Positions 11,207 through 22,564 of a DNA stretch of 60,070 nt are shown piece after piece. Below the pieces are notes generated by a model that was given only the letters and a program-made list of their open reading frames with translations, was not told where the DNA came from and searched no databases. Position numbers and translations under genes: made by a program. Location: contig JAMQCK010000119.1 of NCBI GenBank assembly GCA_024196135.1, forward strand, positions 1 through 60,070, read 5' to 3'. The stretch comes from Pleurotus ostreatus/Saccharomyces cerevisiae fusant (taxonomy: Eukaryota > Opisthokonta). Every line of letters begins with the position of its first letter. The stretch's first letter is position 1.

Positions 11207-13023
11207 CTACACCACCATAATCCTTTCACTCACCACCGGCGACAGGAGTGGTAACCCCTCCCTCGTCCCTACCACAATTGCCCGAGCTGCACGATCCAAC
11301 ATCTCATCGCTCCCGTTGGTGGCACTGTCGGCTCCCCGTCGACTTTCGGATGATAAGAGCGCCATTAGCAGCGAGGTGTCCGTCATCGCGGCCTCCAGAT
11401 CCACCAAATTTGCTGCATCACGAAAGCTGGTGAAGCCATCGAAGCCTTCAGCGATAAAGCGCTGCATCGTCACAGTATAATCGGTGTCTAGGTCCAACGG
11501 TGCGCCCGAGGACAGGGATGTGGAGAGGATACGCTTTCCTTCGGGGCGACTAAGGTCGACGACGATGCTGAGGCCGGAGAGCTGCAGGAACCGGCCATCG
11601 CTTCGCATGTCGGACACAGAGTTTTCGAGTGCCTGCAAAATAAGTTGTCCCGAAACCCGCTTCACTACCCAAGGATTGTCGAACGGAACGATGTCTAGTT
11701 TCACTCAGTCCTATTCACGTTCGCCTCGAAGAATGCGCTCACCTATTATATCTCGTACTGTTAGAATTCCCTCGGGAATGACCCTGTCGCAGCGGATACT
11801 GCCTGAGTTGACGAACGCGATGTCGGTATTGTAGTACGCGCGCACCGCGTCTGCCAGCAGATTACCGAGGTTGGTCTCGGTCCCTCGTACCTGCGACGTG
11901 AGACCGTGAAGGGGTACAGAGGTGTAAGCAATGCGATTGTGCGAGAGGAACGCGATGCGCTTGTCTACGTCGGCGATGATGGTGAGCATGCGTTCATCTT
12001 CGGGTCCAAACTCGGCTTCTCGAACGCGCTTAACTGAACGAGTGACTTTAGCTAAAAGTCACAGTATGACGATGAGGAGGACCCATACCTTCTACTGTTC
12101 GTACGCGCCAGGTATCCTGATACTTTCTAACATGGACCTTCACGATGCTGAGCTCCCGGAAATCCGTCCCAGATTTGACGATACTGATGTTCCCCTCGGC
12201 GTGATCGCCGACCTCTTGATATTGTGCACCGTGCAGCATGTATTCGTGGTCGTGTCCGCCGAGTATGAGGTCGACGTCTGGGCATCGGCTCGCCACAACC
12301 ATGTCCTCTTCTATCCTCATATGCGTGACAGCGATCACAACGTCTGCACCGTGCTCTTCACGCAGATGAGCGGCCATGCGAGTCGCGCCGTCCACTGGGT
12401 CTTCAATGCGTGCATCGGGTGGGAGGTGTTGACAATTGGAGGGCCAGTCGCTGGGGTGGGCGTGTATCAAGCGCTCTCACATAGCGGAAGGGATAACGTA
12501 CGTCCCGGCTAGACCAAAGAAGCCTACGCGCAAGGGGCCGACCTCCTTAATGATGTGAGGGCGCGCTGACGCAAGGAGAGAGCCACCGGGCGAGAAGGCG
12601 TTGGACAAGAGCCAGGGGAAATTGCACTGCGCAGAAAGTTCGACAAGGCGCTGTTCACTGAAGTCGAAGTCTATCGAGGAAGCATGGTGAGATTGAGACG
12701 AAGAGAACATGGGAACTGTAGACCGCACCATGATTCCCATAGCAAGCGACATCTATGCCCAGGTGATTGAGTACGGGGACAATGTGCTCGCCCTTGAGGA
12801 TGCTGCTTTCAAGGGAGGGACTGAATGTGTCGCCACTGAAGATGATCAGGTCCGGCTTTGCTGCGCGTATGGTTGTATAAAAGCGCGCGATTCTGGACGC
12901 GTTACTGATGTGGTACTGCCGCAGGCCATCAGTGAGGAGGTGTGGAAAGACGGTATGGGGACGTACGACGTCGTTGAAGTGCGCGATGGTAATCGTAGCC
13001 TCGCATTGCTCTAGTTCGGCCAT
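11207..13023 (-). CDS. 5'-nucleotidase / UshA-type metallophosphatase
   Basis: Two-domain metallophosphoesterase predicted to hydrolyse nucleotides or related phosphate esters. The first in-frame ATG (13023) gives MAELEQCEATITIAHFNDV, spliced to YHISNASRIARF, so the metal-binding HFNDV motif is intact. Then come DLIIFSGDTFSPSLES (GDxxxP-like), VPVLNHLGIDVACYGNH (the GNHD/E position, cut by an intron), QCNFPWLLSNAF, VGFFGLAGT, DVVIAVTHMRIEED and DLILGGHDHEYM (the GGHDH motif). The C-terminal substrate-binding domain has VRGTETNLGNLLADAVR, DIAFVNSGSIRCDRVIPEG, LTVRDIIG, FDNPWVVKRVSGQLILQALE, SDGRFLQLSGLSIVVDLSRP, YTVTMQRFIAEGFDGFTSF and ends SPVVSERIMVV. All metal ligands appear present. No signal peptide is visible, so a cytosolic enzyme is likely unless an upstream exon was missed. 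Confidence 0.87.
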
Positions 13024-13915
13024 GGGGTATCGCTTATGAGATTCAGGTTGAAGGAAAGCCAAGTATTGGCCGTCCGCGGTTGCAGGATCGTCGTGAGTCA
13101 AGCCAGGTCATGGTCTTCGACATGAACCGGAGGTTAGGGCTAATGCACAAGGGGGCTGAAGTTCTTGCAATGTATAACGCAAGATGTAATGTCGTTGAAA
13201 ACCACGAAGGAACGTTGGAGAGAAGATAGAGAACGGGACGCGGCGCCATGGCGCCCATCAATTGATGGAAACCAAATATTTGTGCGAGCTTCGGGCCTTT
13301 CCGAAGGAAAGTCGCACACGCTTGTCTTTTCTTGTATGTCCATCTGTATCGCGCATTCATCGCTATGTGCTCCATGCTCATGACTCTCACTCTTCGACTA
13401 TGACTCTTGGCGCGGGCACTCCGTCCACCGCTCAGAATTGTCTTCCTCCTGCTAATTCAACTCCACCGGCACTCTCTGTTGCATCCAGCGCTGTGGCCTA
13501 CAAGCCAATAGTCCCCTTGCCAAGCCGCACTTTGAAACACCATGAGTGCATACTCCGTCGACCCAGATATTAAGGCAAGCGCCACATCGCGCCGTACGTT
13601 CAGAAAGCGTATACCACGCCTCACTCCGAAGGCGACGGCGCTTCAGAAGGGCTTCTCGAAAGCGCACTTATCATCCCGGCCATTGTGAGATAGCTCATAG
13701 CAGGTGATGGTCTATGAGACAGGAGGAGGATGTTACACCAGCTAACATCCGGCCCCAGCAAGTCGCCACGCTAGTCTGCTGCGATTTGGGGCCTGCGTTT
13801 TATGGAGACTCGTTTCTTTGGTAGCTCAAGACGTATAAAGCTCTTCGAGAACACGACGCTCTCCCTCAACACGCTACTTCGCCAGTCCTTACTTGCCTCC
13901 GCCCTCCCTTCAATC
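13024..13915. other. Intergenic region, no recognised gene
   Basis: About 0.9 kb. Short ORFs on both strands lack domains. The right end is the promoter of the first small secreted protein gene, with a TATA box at 13834. Confidence 0.5.
13834..13840 (+). promoter_or_regulatory. TATA box, small secreted protein gene 1
   Basis: TATAAAG in the context ACGTATAAAGCTCTTC, 82 bp before the ATG. The same ACGTATAAA(A)GCTCT context recurs before the third paralog. Confidence 0.65.
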
Positions 13916-14366
13916 ATGAAGTTCTCTCTCACCGTCTTCACTGCTGCTCTCGCCGCCGTGGCCTACGCGTCCCCGGACGTTGACGCCACAGAGCTCGTCC
14001 GCCGTGACCGTCTCGTCGACCACATTTCTTGCCCCCTTGTGGTAAGCCCTCATCGCGCCTCATCGTTGTGCACTCAACACCATCTTCAGAAATGCTTGGG
14101 CTCCCTTGCGCCCTCTGTGGCTACCTGTGGCGCGGCGCTCGCCACGGCCGGAGCGAGTGAGTTTGCAGCTGCCGTACCGCGTCACGGCTCGACTGACCTG
14201 TCCCATAGACATCTTCGCCGACATCTCCTGCCTCACGGCGGCGGTAAAGACGGTCACCAGCCTCGTGCGTCGTTTTTATTATTTCTGCGCCAATCTTCGC
14301 AGCTCTTCTGACGATGATCTCTAGCCTGACTCTTGCAAGCAATGCCTCGACGAGTTCGGCCTGTAA
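13916..14366 (+). CDS. Small secreted six-cysteine protein, copy 1 (fungal calcium-binding-protein-like)
   Basis: First of four paralogs. Exons 13916-14041, 14090-14156, 14209-14264 and 14325-14366 splice to about 96 aa. A signal peptide (MKFSLTVFTAALAAVAYASP) is followed by a short propeptide-like stretch with a dibasic ELVRRD site and the conserved block DRLVDHISCPLV. The mature part has Cys in HISCP, KCLG, VATCG, DISCL and SCKQC, six in all, ending CKQCLDEFGL. Spacing resembles the basidiomycete proteins often labelled 'fungal calcium binding protein' (Histoplasma CBP1-like); that assignment is an inference and calcium binding is not shown. This copy is the most diverged: CPLVKC replaces CPILDC and NIFADIS replaces NVIADAQ. 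Confidence 0.8.
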
Positions 14367-15379
14367 ATGTATCCTGCATGTCGTTCGTCGATTCCGGGTT
14401 CCGGATGGTTGAGGCTGAACGCAGGATGCTTGAGTGTGTTACTTGAGGGTCCCGTCGCATTTATTCTCCCTATGTATACACGTATCTTTCTATGAAGTTA
14501 TATACCCCGAGCACATTTATGTGCGAACCTGCGGAGTCGAAGTCTTCGACTGCCAACGCGTACGAGAATTCAAATATGGCGCCCAGCTCGGCGACGAGCT
14601 GCTTCGCACCGTCCAAAATTTGTTGTCAGCAAAGTTTAACGTTCAGCATTGAAAAAAAGCATTGTCAGACGACTAAAGTTGCTTGAAAGACGCAGGCGTA
14701 AGATGCTGGCGTTCGTTTGACGCCGACTTGGCTTGGCAACCGCCGAACTAAACTTGGCTCTTACCACCATCTACCATGCGACCGACGCGACGCGCCTTGC
14801 CCGACGTCGCGAGGAATAGCGTGACACAATGGAGGTCACTCGCTCCGTCTCCATTCCAGATGTCATTCCGCCGAAAGGCAGATGACCAACTCGAGTGGAC
14901 CGCTGAATATCATGATTTTGGAGCAAATACCGGCGTGGCGTCTGGATGAGTGCTATTCCCCCTTCCCCATTCATTTTTCTTCCTTCTCGTGTTTTGGAAA
15001 GTCTCAATGTCTCCGGAAGAACAGAAGGACGCTGTCTCTCGAGCATCCGGTGTCGTCGATTCATTCGTTATTCCGAATGCATGGATGTCAGGCGCAGCCG
15101 CTCTATGCTTTTGTGCGTCCTCATTCTGCGAACGATGCTTAGGAAGTAGTCGCTCGGGAGTCTCAGCGCAGCGCCTGACGCTTGATTGGGACGCTTTCCG
15201 TACGTTTCGGCGTCTTTACTGCCCTCGCCTTCACCAGGAATGCGCCACAGTCCGGTGAGTTAGTCGCTGCATTTTTTGCTTGTAGAGTATAAAGGCTCTT
15301 TGCTTTCCTCTACATCCCCAGACCCCGCAACCCCACATTCGTTTCTTCTAGCACTTCTACTCAACATCTCACCCTCACA
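14367..15379. other. Intergenic region, no recognised gene
   Basis: About 1 kb between paralogs 1 and 2. Several overlapping ORFs on both strands, none domain-bearing. TATA box at 15288 near the right end. Confidence 0.5.
15288..15294 (+). promoter_or_regulatory. TATA box, small secreted protein gene 2
   Basis: TATAAAG in GAGTATAAAGGCTCTTTGC, 92 bp before the ATG. Confidence 0.65.
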
Positions 15380-15839
15380 ATGAAGTTCTCTTTCGCTATC
15401 GTCACCGTCGTGCTCGCCGCCGTCGCTACCGCGGCTCCCACTGCGGACATTGCGATGCCTGAGCTCGTCGCCCGTGACCAGCTCGCGGACCACATCTCTT
15501 GCCCCATCCTCGTAAGCCCGCCTCTGTCGCACTGCTTTCGCTCCGTACTCATGCACGTCTCGTAGGACTGCGCTAAGGCGCTCGCGTCCAAGGTTGGCTC
15601 CTGCGCCAAGGCGGCCACTTCCCTGGGTCGCAGTACGTTGACCTCGTACCCCTCACACTGGAGTGTCTGCTGAAGGCTACTTACCCAGACGTCATTGCCG
15701 ATGCCCAGTGCCTCGCCGGGGTCGTGTCCACGGTCACCAACGCCGTATGTCACTATTCTGACGCTCAATCTGACAGGATTTACTAACGCTTCCATAGCCC
15801 GACAGCTGCAAGCAGTGCCTCAGCGAGTTTGGGCTGTAA
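15380..15839 (+). CDS. Small secreted six-cysteine protein, copy 2 (fungal calcium-binding-protein-like)
   Basis: Exons 15380-15511, 15566-15632, 15689-15744 and 15798-15839 give exactly 99 codons (98 aa). Signal peptide MKFSFAIVTVVLAAVATAAP, then MPELVARDQLADHISCPIL, DCAKALASKVGSCAKAATSL, NVIADAQCLAGVVSTVTNA and PDSCKQCLSEFGL. Intron positions match the other three copies: after CPIL, inside the Asn codon of (R)NVIADAQ, and before PDSCKQC. This shows duplication of a whole four-exon gene rather than convergence. Likely secreted; function unknown. The order of copies along the DNA suggests tandem duplication, later interrupted by the P450 gene or by rearrangement. Confidence 0.85.
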
Positions 15840-16825
15840 AGTCGGTCCAGGACTTCTCATCGTAATATACCCTCGAATGCATACGAAGATACCCATGTAG
15901 ACCAACTTCAGGGTAAACCTCTAGTCCTGTTCTCGCTTATTTATTTGGAATATTCATGCCGCGTGTGGCACCATTTATGATTATGTCGGCCTGGGTGTGA
16001 GGTTTTGCATTGAGCTCTCCAACTATCGACGTGGTCTCATAGCATCACGACGTAGGACTGAGGATCAGGTCAGTCTTTTTTTAGAACGCTGCTTGGATTA
16101 TGCACTGAGAAAAGAGATCTACTGGATTGCTGAGTTCCATTGGGTGTCCATATTTGCTCCTATTGTGCTCTAGGTATCGCCTCGGCACATGCCGACATAC
16201 TTTGCTTCCGACTTCCATCGCCTTCAAAGCATGGGCGAAACGACCGCCGACGCCTTGGTCGAGTCGTTGAAGACTGCGATGCGACATATCTAGAAACGAA
16301 AAGCAGCCACATACCCGTAGCGGAAGCCCTTGCACACCGAAGTTCGCCTTTTGCTGTCCTCGGACCGGAATTCAGCGAAGAAATCCGTGTGTCGCCGTTC
16401 ACCTTGCTATCAGTGGTGAGGCCATGGTGTACGTCGCGCGGCTTCTGGTGCTGCCAAGCACTTCTAGAAATGGGAGGTCCTTCGAGCTGTGCCGTATGAT
16501 TTCCCTTCCATACATCGGCAAATAACAGAACAACTTTGCGACGAGTTTCCTCGCGCCTTCATTAACGGAGGAAGCGTAGGACCATCCTTTGTGGCCGACG
16601 GCATGAAATCTTTCCGCGAGGAATGCGGACTATTCAGGACGGCGTCACATTTCTGACTGCTAGAACGCCATTTGAGGCCTTCGACCGGATTTGTGGCCAC
16701 TCCTGCGTCTCACTCACTCGCCGTCCACACGTATAAAAGCTCTGGAATCCCAACGTTATTCCCCAGTACAGTTCTACTTCCACTCTTTCAAGCCTTCCTC
16801 CTCACAGCCACTCCTTTCGAACACC
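15840..16825. other. Intergenic region, no recognised gene
   Basis: About 1 kb between paralogs 2 and 3. Only short domain-less ORFs. TATA box at 16732. Confidence 0.5.
16732..16738 (+). promoter_or_regulatory. TATA box, small secreted protein gene 3
   Basis: TATAAAA in ACACGTATAAAAGCTCTGG, 94 bp before the ATG, closely matching the context at 13834. Confidence 0.7.
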
Positions 16826-17283
16826 ATGAAGTTCTTCGCCGTCTTCACCCTCGCTCTCGCCGCTGTTGCCAACGCTGCTCCGGCTGTCGACACCACCTCG
16901 ACCGAGGTCGTCGCCGGCAACCAGCTGGCGGATCACATCTCGTGCCCTATCCTGGTGAGCTGTACGAGTTAGACGCCCTCCTTCCAGCTCGCTGACCTTC
17001 TTCGTCTGACAGGACTGCGCGAAGTCCCTCGCGAGCAACGTCAGCTCCTGCGGCAAGGCAGTGGCCTCCCTTGGGCGCAGTGCGTTGATATTTTCCCCTC
17101 TTGGCGCCTGACTCGGCTGAACACCTTGCTAGATGTCATCGCCGACGCCCAGTGCCTTGCTGCGGCGGTCTCCACGATCGCCAACGCGGTAAGTACAGCT
17201 CTTCATATGCACCGACCGCGCGTAGCTCACTCCTTCGACAGCCCAACAGCTGCAAGCAGTGCCTGCGCGAGTTCGGCTTCTAA
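16826..17283 (+). CDS. Small secreted six-cysteine protein, copy 3 (fungal calcium-binding-protein-like)
   Basis: Four exons with the same phases as copies 1, 2 and 4. Signal peptide MKFFAVFTLALAAVANAAP, then STEVVAGNQLADHISCPIL, DCAKSLASNVSSCGKAVASL, NVIADAQCLAAAVSTIANA and PNSCKQCLREFGF, with TAA at 17281. It has the same six cysteines as copy 2. It differs from the other copies in lacking the basic residues (ARD or RRD) before the conserved QLADHISCP block, reading AGN instead. So if proteolytic processing occurs there in the paralogs it may be lost here. Function unknown. Confidence 0.85.
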
Positions 17284-17642
17284 GCGATGAAGGTGCCTTC
17301 ATCGAAGCTCTTGAGCATTCATCGACAACGTAGGAGAGGCTGAGGCGGCCGATATACCCCTGGGGCGCTGTTTATCTCGTATTTATTGGGTTTATGTTGT
17401 GGGCGTATATGTTGATGATATATATTGCATTCTTATGCCTGTACTCGATCACTAACGACAAGTCGGTGAACAGCCTTGCAAAATATAGTGGTAGGTAGAC
17501 ACGCAAGTAGTACTTGGGCAACAGCTGACTTCACAATTGAGTCCCGCGCGGCGTGCGGCCTTCAATTCTACCCACAATCGCCCAGCGCAAGCCCACCCCT
17601 CATATCGAAGGAAAAGCGTAGCAGCTGCTCAACTCCAGGCCA
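17284..17642. other. Intergenic region between convergent genes
   Basis: About 360 bp holding the 3' UTRs of the copy 3 gene (+) and the P450 gene (-). Nothing else seen. Confidence 0.5.
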
Positions 17643-19890
17643 TCAATACTGATTGTTTGCCGTCGCGCGTATAAGCGCCAGGGCTTCAGCATTCCGCGGG
17701 GTAAGTTGGCACTTGAAATGCTTCGGTAGGCTGCACCAACGAAAACCTGTGAGTAGGGACCTTCTCGTAAATGGCGACTGACGTACGACACCAAGCCAGA
17801 CGTCCACTCCTTCGGTGGGTCGATGACCGTGCCGTCCGCGCGCTTCGCCTTCCGGATGTCGAAGGTCTTCATGATGGAGGCGATCGTTAGCCACATCGAG
17901 GCATAAGCCAAGCGGCGACCTGGGCAGATGCGACGCCCGAACTGCAGGAGATATGCATAAAAGGTACGATTACCGGACGGCGAGCTGCTTACCCCGAAGG
18001 CGAAGACACTGGGGTCGCGAACGCTACGGTCGATCTTGCCGTCAGGGGTCAAGAACCTTTCTGGCTTGAATGCGTAGGAGTCCGGGTACGCATCCTGGCA
18101 ATGGGCGTCAGCTCGATGATTTACGAAGGCACCAATATCACCGACCTCGTCATGCGCCATCGACCTGCGTGCGCATAGGTCGTGAGTATCACACAGCACT
18201 TCTCGTGCACATCCAAGCACGCTCACCATACATTGGGAATGACGACCGACTTCGGCGGTATCACATATCCATTGTATATGTCAGGTCCATCGCCGGAGTA
18301 GTAGTGCGAAATCGCCTGTAAACTAGTCATCTCCCAATAGTTCGCCATGCACTCGACCGATCTACCACGGGTGTGACAGGCATATACCGCAGCGACTCCA
18401 GAACGATTGCGGTCACGAACGGCAAGTGTTCCTCGTCGGCGAAGTTGGGAAGCCGTCCGGGAACGACTACGTCCAGTTCGCGCTGGGCACGTTTGAGGTG
18501 CTCGGGATGGTTCATCATCGCGAGCGTGAAGTTGAGGATAGCGCAGACGGTCTATTCGATGTAGTAGAGTTGTAGACGATCCACGAAGCAGAGCAAGGCA
18601 CTCACGGTGTCTGTCCCCGCCATGTACATCGTAGCACAGGCGTCCTTGATGACGTCCTCTTCAATACCCTTTTCCAAAGCCATCGACGCGACCGATGGTG
18701 CGAAGGGAGTCTCGCAAAGCTTCAACCAGTGTGAAGAGCTGTTAGAAGACCTGGTCGTGCACGACGTACATTGTTCTTGACTTCTGCGAAGGGCGTGTCG
18801 ACCATATAGCGCGCGTGCGCCTTCCACTCCCTGGCCTGTCGCTTGAACATCGCGCCTGTAGACATTAGATGGTGTAGTAACACACATAGAAGACTCGCAC
18901 CTGGCACCCACTCCGGTACGTACTTCAGGGCCGGGATGCTGTTAACGAGGTACGATCCCTGGTTCGCGCAAGCCGTCAGATAACCCTGCACCGCTTCGGC
19001 ATTCAAGACATGGGGGTCGTCCTTTGTGCGAATGTCGAGCCCGTACGTGGTGCCCAGGATGACGCGGGCTGCCATGCTAAAGTATGACGTGCATGAGCAA
19101 TAGTTGTCTTGGTAAATTTCAGGGAGGATATAGCTTACTGACGGAGTTCCGCTTCCAAATCATCCTCTCCGGCGTTGAGCAACGCTCTCAATAGAGCGTG
19201 CGTAGAGCGTAGTATGATGGGGTTGAAGCGTTGGAACGCCGTAGTGTGCAGCATTCCGTGAATTAGGCGCCGTCGCGCTCGCCTAGTATTATTCAGTTAT
19301 TGAGGACAACGCTCTTCCGGACCATGGGAGAATACTTACCATCCATTCCCTATTGCAGTACTTTTTAGAAGAGCGCCCTAATTGGGACCCGCGAGGACGA
19401 CGCACCATATGGAATGAAACCGATATTGAAGTCGAAACCCACGAGATCTATGGCCATCGTAAGACCTGGTCTGTATCGAGTCTGTTAAGCGAGCGCAAGC
19501 GCTCCTGATGATTTGTTACCATGCACCTGCTTGAGTAACATTTTGACCTCTTCTCCAGGAGGGCCATGCATGCCTCGTACGTGTCGAGAACGATGATGGA
19601 CTGTCCACAGACGCTCAAATGCAAGATGTCGGTATCTATATGCAGAACAGATAGGTCAGGAATTGGCGCGAATGAGCTTTGGAAGCGTTGGACACACCGT
19701 ACTCCTTCGCCCATTTCGCATATTGCTCCCATTCGTAGCTAGAAGGCAGGTCAAAAAGGTTCCCCAAAAGCGGCAGCTTCTTAGGTCCCGGAGGAAGCGT
19801 GAATCGCGACCGACGGCTAAGGTAGAGCACGGCAGCGCCGAGGAAAGCAAACGATGCGACGGCAAGCTGAGGAGAATTTGAGAAGGTCAT
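17643..19890 (-). CDS. Cytochrome P450 monooxygenase (OrdA/CYP5150-like)
   Basis: ER-anchored heme monooxygenase. The N-terminal anchor (LAVASFAFLGAAVLYL) and the proline hinge RFTLPPGPKKLPLLGN are followed by YEWEQYAKWAKEYG, DILHLSVCGQSIIVLDTYEA, RPGLTMAIDLVGFDFNIGF, RARRRLIHGMLHTTAFQRFN, AARVILGTTYGLDIRT, and the I-helix (DACATMYMAGTDT). Then come the K-helix ExxR (ESLRYMPVTPV), YNGYVIPPKSVVIPN and YPDSYAFKPERFL. The heme loop (FAFG joined to FGRRICPGRRLA across an intron) includes the cysteine ligand, and the C-terminus reads LPKHFKCQLTPRNAEALAL. All key motifs can be restored with about a dozen introns, so it looks functional. One exon is only 10 nt (19340-19349). Start 19890 was chosen over an upstream in-frame ATG near 19989 because it gives a normal anchor. 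The substrate is unknown. It sits inside the array of small secreted protein genes. Confidence 0.88.
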
Positions 19891-22564
19891 AGTAGCAGGA
19901 TTGGCGGACGACAAGCGCACGGCGCTGGCGAAGAGGGACGCTCCCTTATACCACACAAAGAATACACATGTCCCGACGGCGACGGGCAACCTCCGAGAAG
20001 AGCGCTCATGGGTCCGATGACCTTGCAGCGGTCAAGACATTCACCAGCGCGAAGCGTCCCTGCGCAGAAACGCCGCATAGTCTGGACAAGAACGAAGGCT
20101 GGTGATCAGAGAAGCGGATCGTCAATGCAATACAACAATGCACGTACCTTCCCAAAGACCGACTCCATCAAAGAGGGGGGTATACTGTATCTCACATGGA
20201 CACTATCGCGCGGGGACGCTCCAGTCGATAGCATGCAAAGCGGGAGTCGACGTGATAGCAAAGTAGGGCGTGTCCAGGTTCTCACATGGATATACGTACC
20301 GTGTGTGGCCGCAGTGGCATGTAGTCATGGTTCGGGATGCAACACAGTAATTCTGCCTCAGTTTTGCTTAATTCCCCTGATCGAAAAGACCTCGTAGGGC
20401 AAGGACGAGGTAAACCCAACACACACTCCGAGTACAACGTTGGCAGGCTTCGAGTAATCCGTCCCGCGAAGGTCGGGCCTGAGGCGCATTCATCACCTTG
20501 CTTGCAAGGTCTCTTGCAGACCCTTTATTCCCCGAGATTTCTAGTACTGTGACCCGCCATGATCCGGGCCATCCCAACTTGTAGAAATTCTGAGTGCTGC
20601 CCTTGTCGAGATGGTCCCATCGGACCTTGCCAACCCCAACGCAGGGTATCTTGAGAGTACATACAAAAATTTACAGCGCCTCAGGATGCGGTGGGGAGCC
20701 ACCATGGCCGATCCAAGCGCCCGGGGCGGTTTCCGGAGGAATCCAGGGTAACGGACCGCTTCGGGAAATTGCCCCGTGAAGCGACTTGACGCGCCGCCTG
20801 CGCCCACAACCTCATGTCCACTCTCACCGTAGTTAGATAGCATCTCAAGGAGCATGTACCATCATTATAATACAGCCATACCATTGTCAAATGGTCGCTT
20901 ATTGCAATTTTTACGTCCCTTGGGAGGTCGAACGGACCGGGCTGAGCGAGAGCATTGTATACACGGGGAAGTCGAGAAAATGCACACCAATGATGGCTTT
21001 ACCCTCCTATATACCTACCATGATCCTCACGCTACCGTAGTCTGTGTATATTCCTTCTCAAAGGTTGCACCAAGTGACCTCTTCATTTTCTTCACATTGG
21101 GAGCTGGAATGTAGCGTTGCCAGGACCTCAAAGAGCACACTTACGCACCCTACAGGCTTTCAGATGGTATTACTGAACTTCTGACTTGGATAGAAGGTTC
21201 AACTGTCCTGCCTGGACTCCCAGTGGCGCTGAACCTTGCGAAAAAGCCGCTTTTTCGCCTTTACAAGGAATTTACACAAGAACGTGGGCCAACAGCTACA
21301 TAATTCAGAGATGTATCGTAGGGCAGCTCGAGAGGGATTTTTGGAAGTAGGTTTGAAGAGAATCCGACCTGTGGTTGTAGAGAAAAGGGCGGGTGGACCG
21401 TTACGGTGCGCGGCCCGTTACCTGTCACGTCACAGTACACACGCGTCAGCAATGAGTCACCTGTGTTCCGATCACTTGCGCTCCCCTCTCTACGTATGTC
21501 AAGGATCTGTACTTCCGCGCAAATCCAGAGCTCTCCGGGACCTGTACCACGATTGTAAATGAGACAAGAACCCGCGCACGATCGGACACAACATGGCACG
21601 AGAATGTCCGCAGACCCCACATCCGACACTCGCCTCAGAATTGGCGAGAACACAGTTAGAACACAATTCGTAGATTTGAACACCAGTGACGATATGATTG
21701 CGCAGTGCAGTGTGAGAATGCCCGGAAAACCAAGCAAGGTCCCGGCCGGGCACAGCCGGCGTTCCTCTAGTTTGAAAAGGTAGGTCATTTGTGTCGAGCC
21801 ACGGCGCCGCCGTCGTGCTAAAGCCAAGCTTTCGGCTGTCGTGTGAGCGCTGATCATGGTTTCTGGCAAGTGCCGCCGTGTTTACCATTGCTTGGCTGCA
21901 CATTTACCCATCAATTCAGGTCGGCAAATGCCGTCCAACTCTTGCCACATACGTTCATCTTCGTGTGGTCGCCTCTCTGAATACCCAGGATTATCGGCTC
22001 AGCGTGGATGATGAGAATATCTCTACTTCTGTCATGAATACTAACTGCCATCCATGGAAAATCTCTGCCCTGAAACTCGCGTCTTCCACTGATACAGCTC
22101 AAAAGATAGCCTCTGACCCTAGTTCTGCACCAGTACAGGCCCTTTGCGACATAGTTCATCAACAGTGGAGTCACCTAGGACCATCTATCGCTGTATTTGT
22201 TTGGTCACCACTTCTGTGAATGGCCTCGGAACTTGGCGGTTTTGCGTCTCGCATCCCAATCACTGCGCCAGGCCAGAAGTATACCTTCAAGCTTCGTCCG
22301 ACTTCTTCGCAGTGTACAAAGTCTGAACACCTCTCGAATGCAAGCGCTCAGGATGACCTCAGAAGGTCTGTCTAGCTTCAGATGGAGTCACATGTTACGA
22401 GCGCTCGACCGATAGCTTGCGACAATGGCTCGCGTTTGTGGCCATTGCTGCGCACGACAGGATATTCGCGAGTATTAATCCCTTCAAAATATCCAGCTAC
22501 CGACAACAACAAGTCTCTTCTCCCGCTCTTTCGACCCCTACTCGACGCTCCTTCTCCACTTGCC
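19891..22564. other. 2.7-kb gene-poor stretch inside the secreted-protein array
   Basis: No ORF shows a domain. Only mutually overlapping frames under about 200 codons on both strands occur. A perfect 9-bp-stem hairpin lies at 21238-21258. It could hold decayed transposon sequence, but no terminal repeats or transposase or polymerase motifs were recognised. The promoter of the copy 4 gene must lie at the right end; only a weak AT-rich element (TATTAATCCCTTCAAAATA, near 22472-22490) is seen. Confidence 0.5.

Noticed and set aside
10806..11207. 133-codon frame downstream of the nucleotidase
   Set aside because: Would need a 27-nt intron to be joined to the nucleotidase, and the translation does not resemble a nucleotidase tail.
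13262..13573. Possible small plus-strand gene before the secreted-protein array
   Set aside because: No signal peptide, no domain and overlapped by equally open frames on both strands.
19891..22564. Transposon remnant in the gene-poor stretch
   Set aside because: No reverse transcriptase, transposase or long terminal/inverted repeats could be recognised by eye, so no mobile-element call was made.
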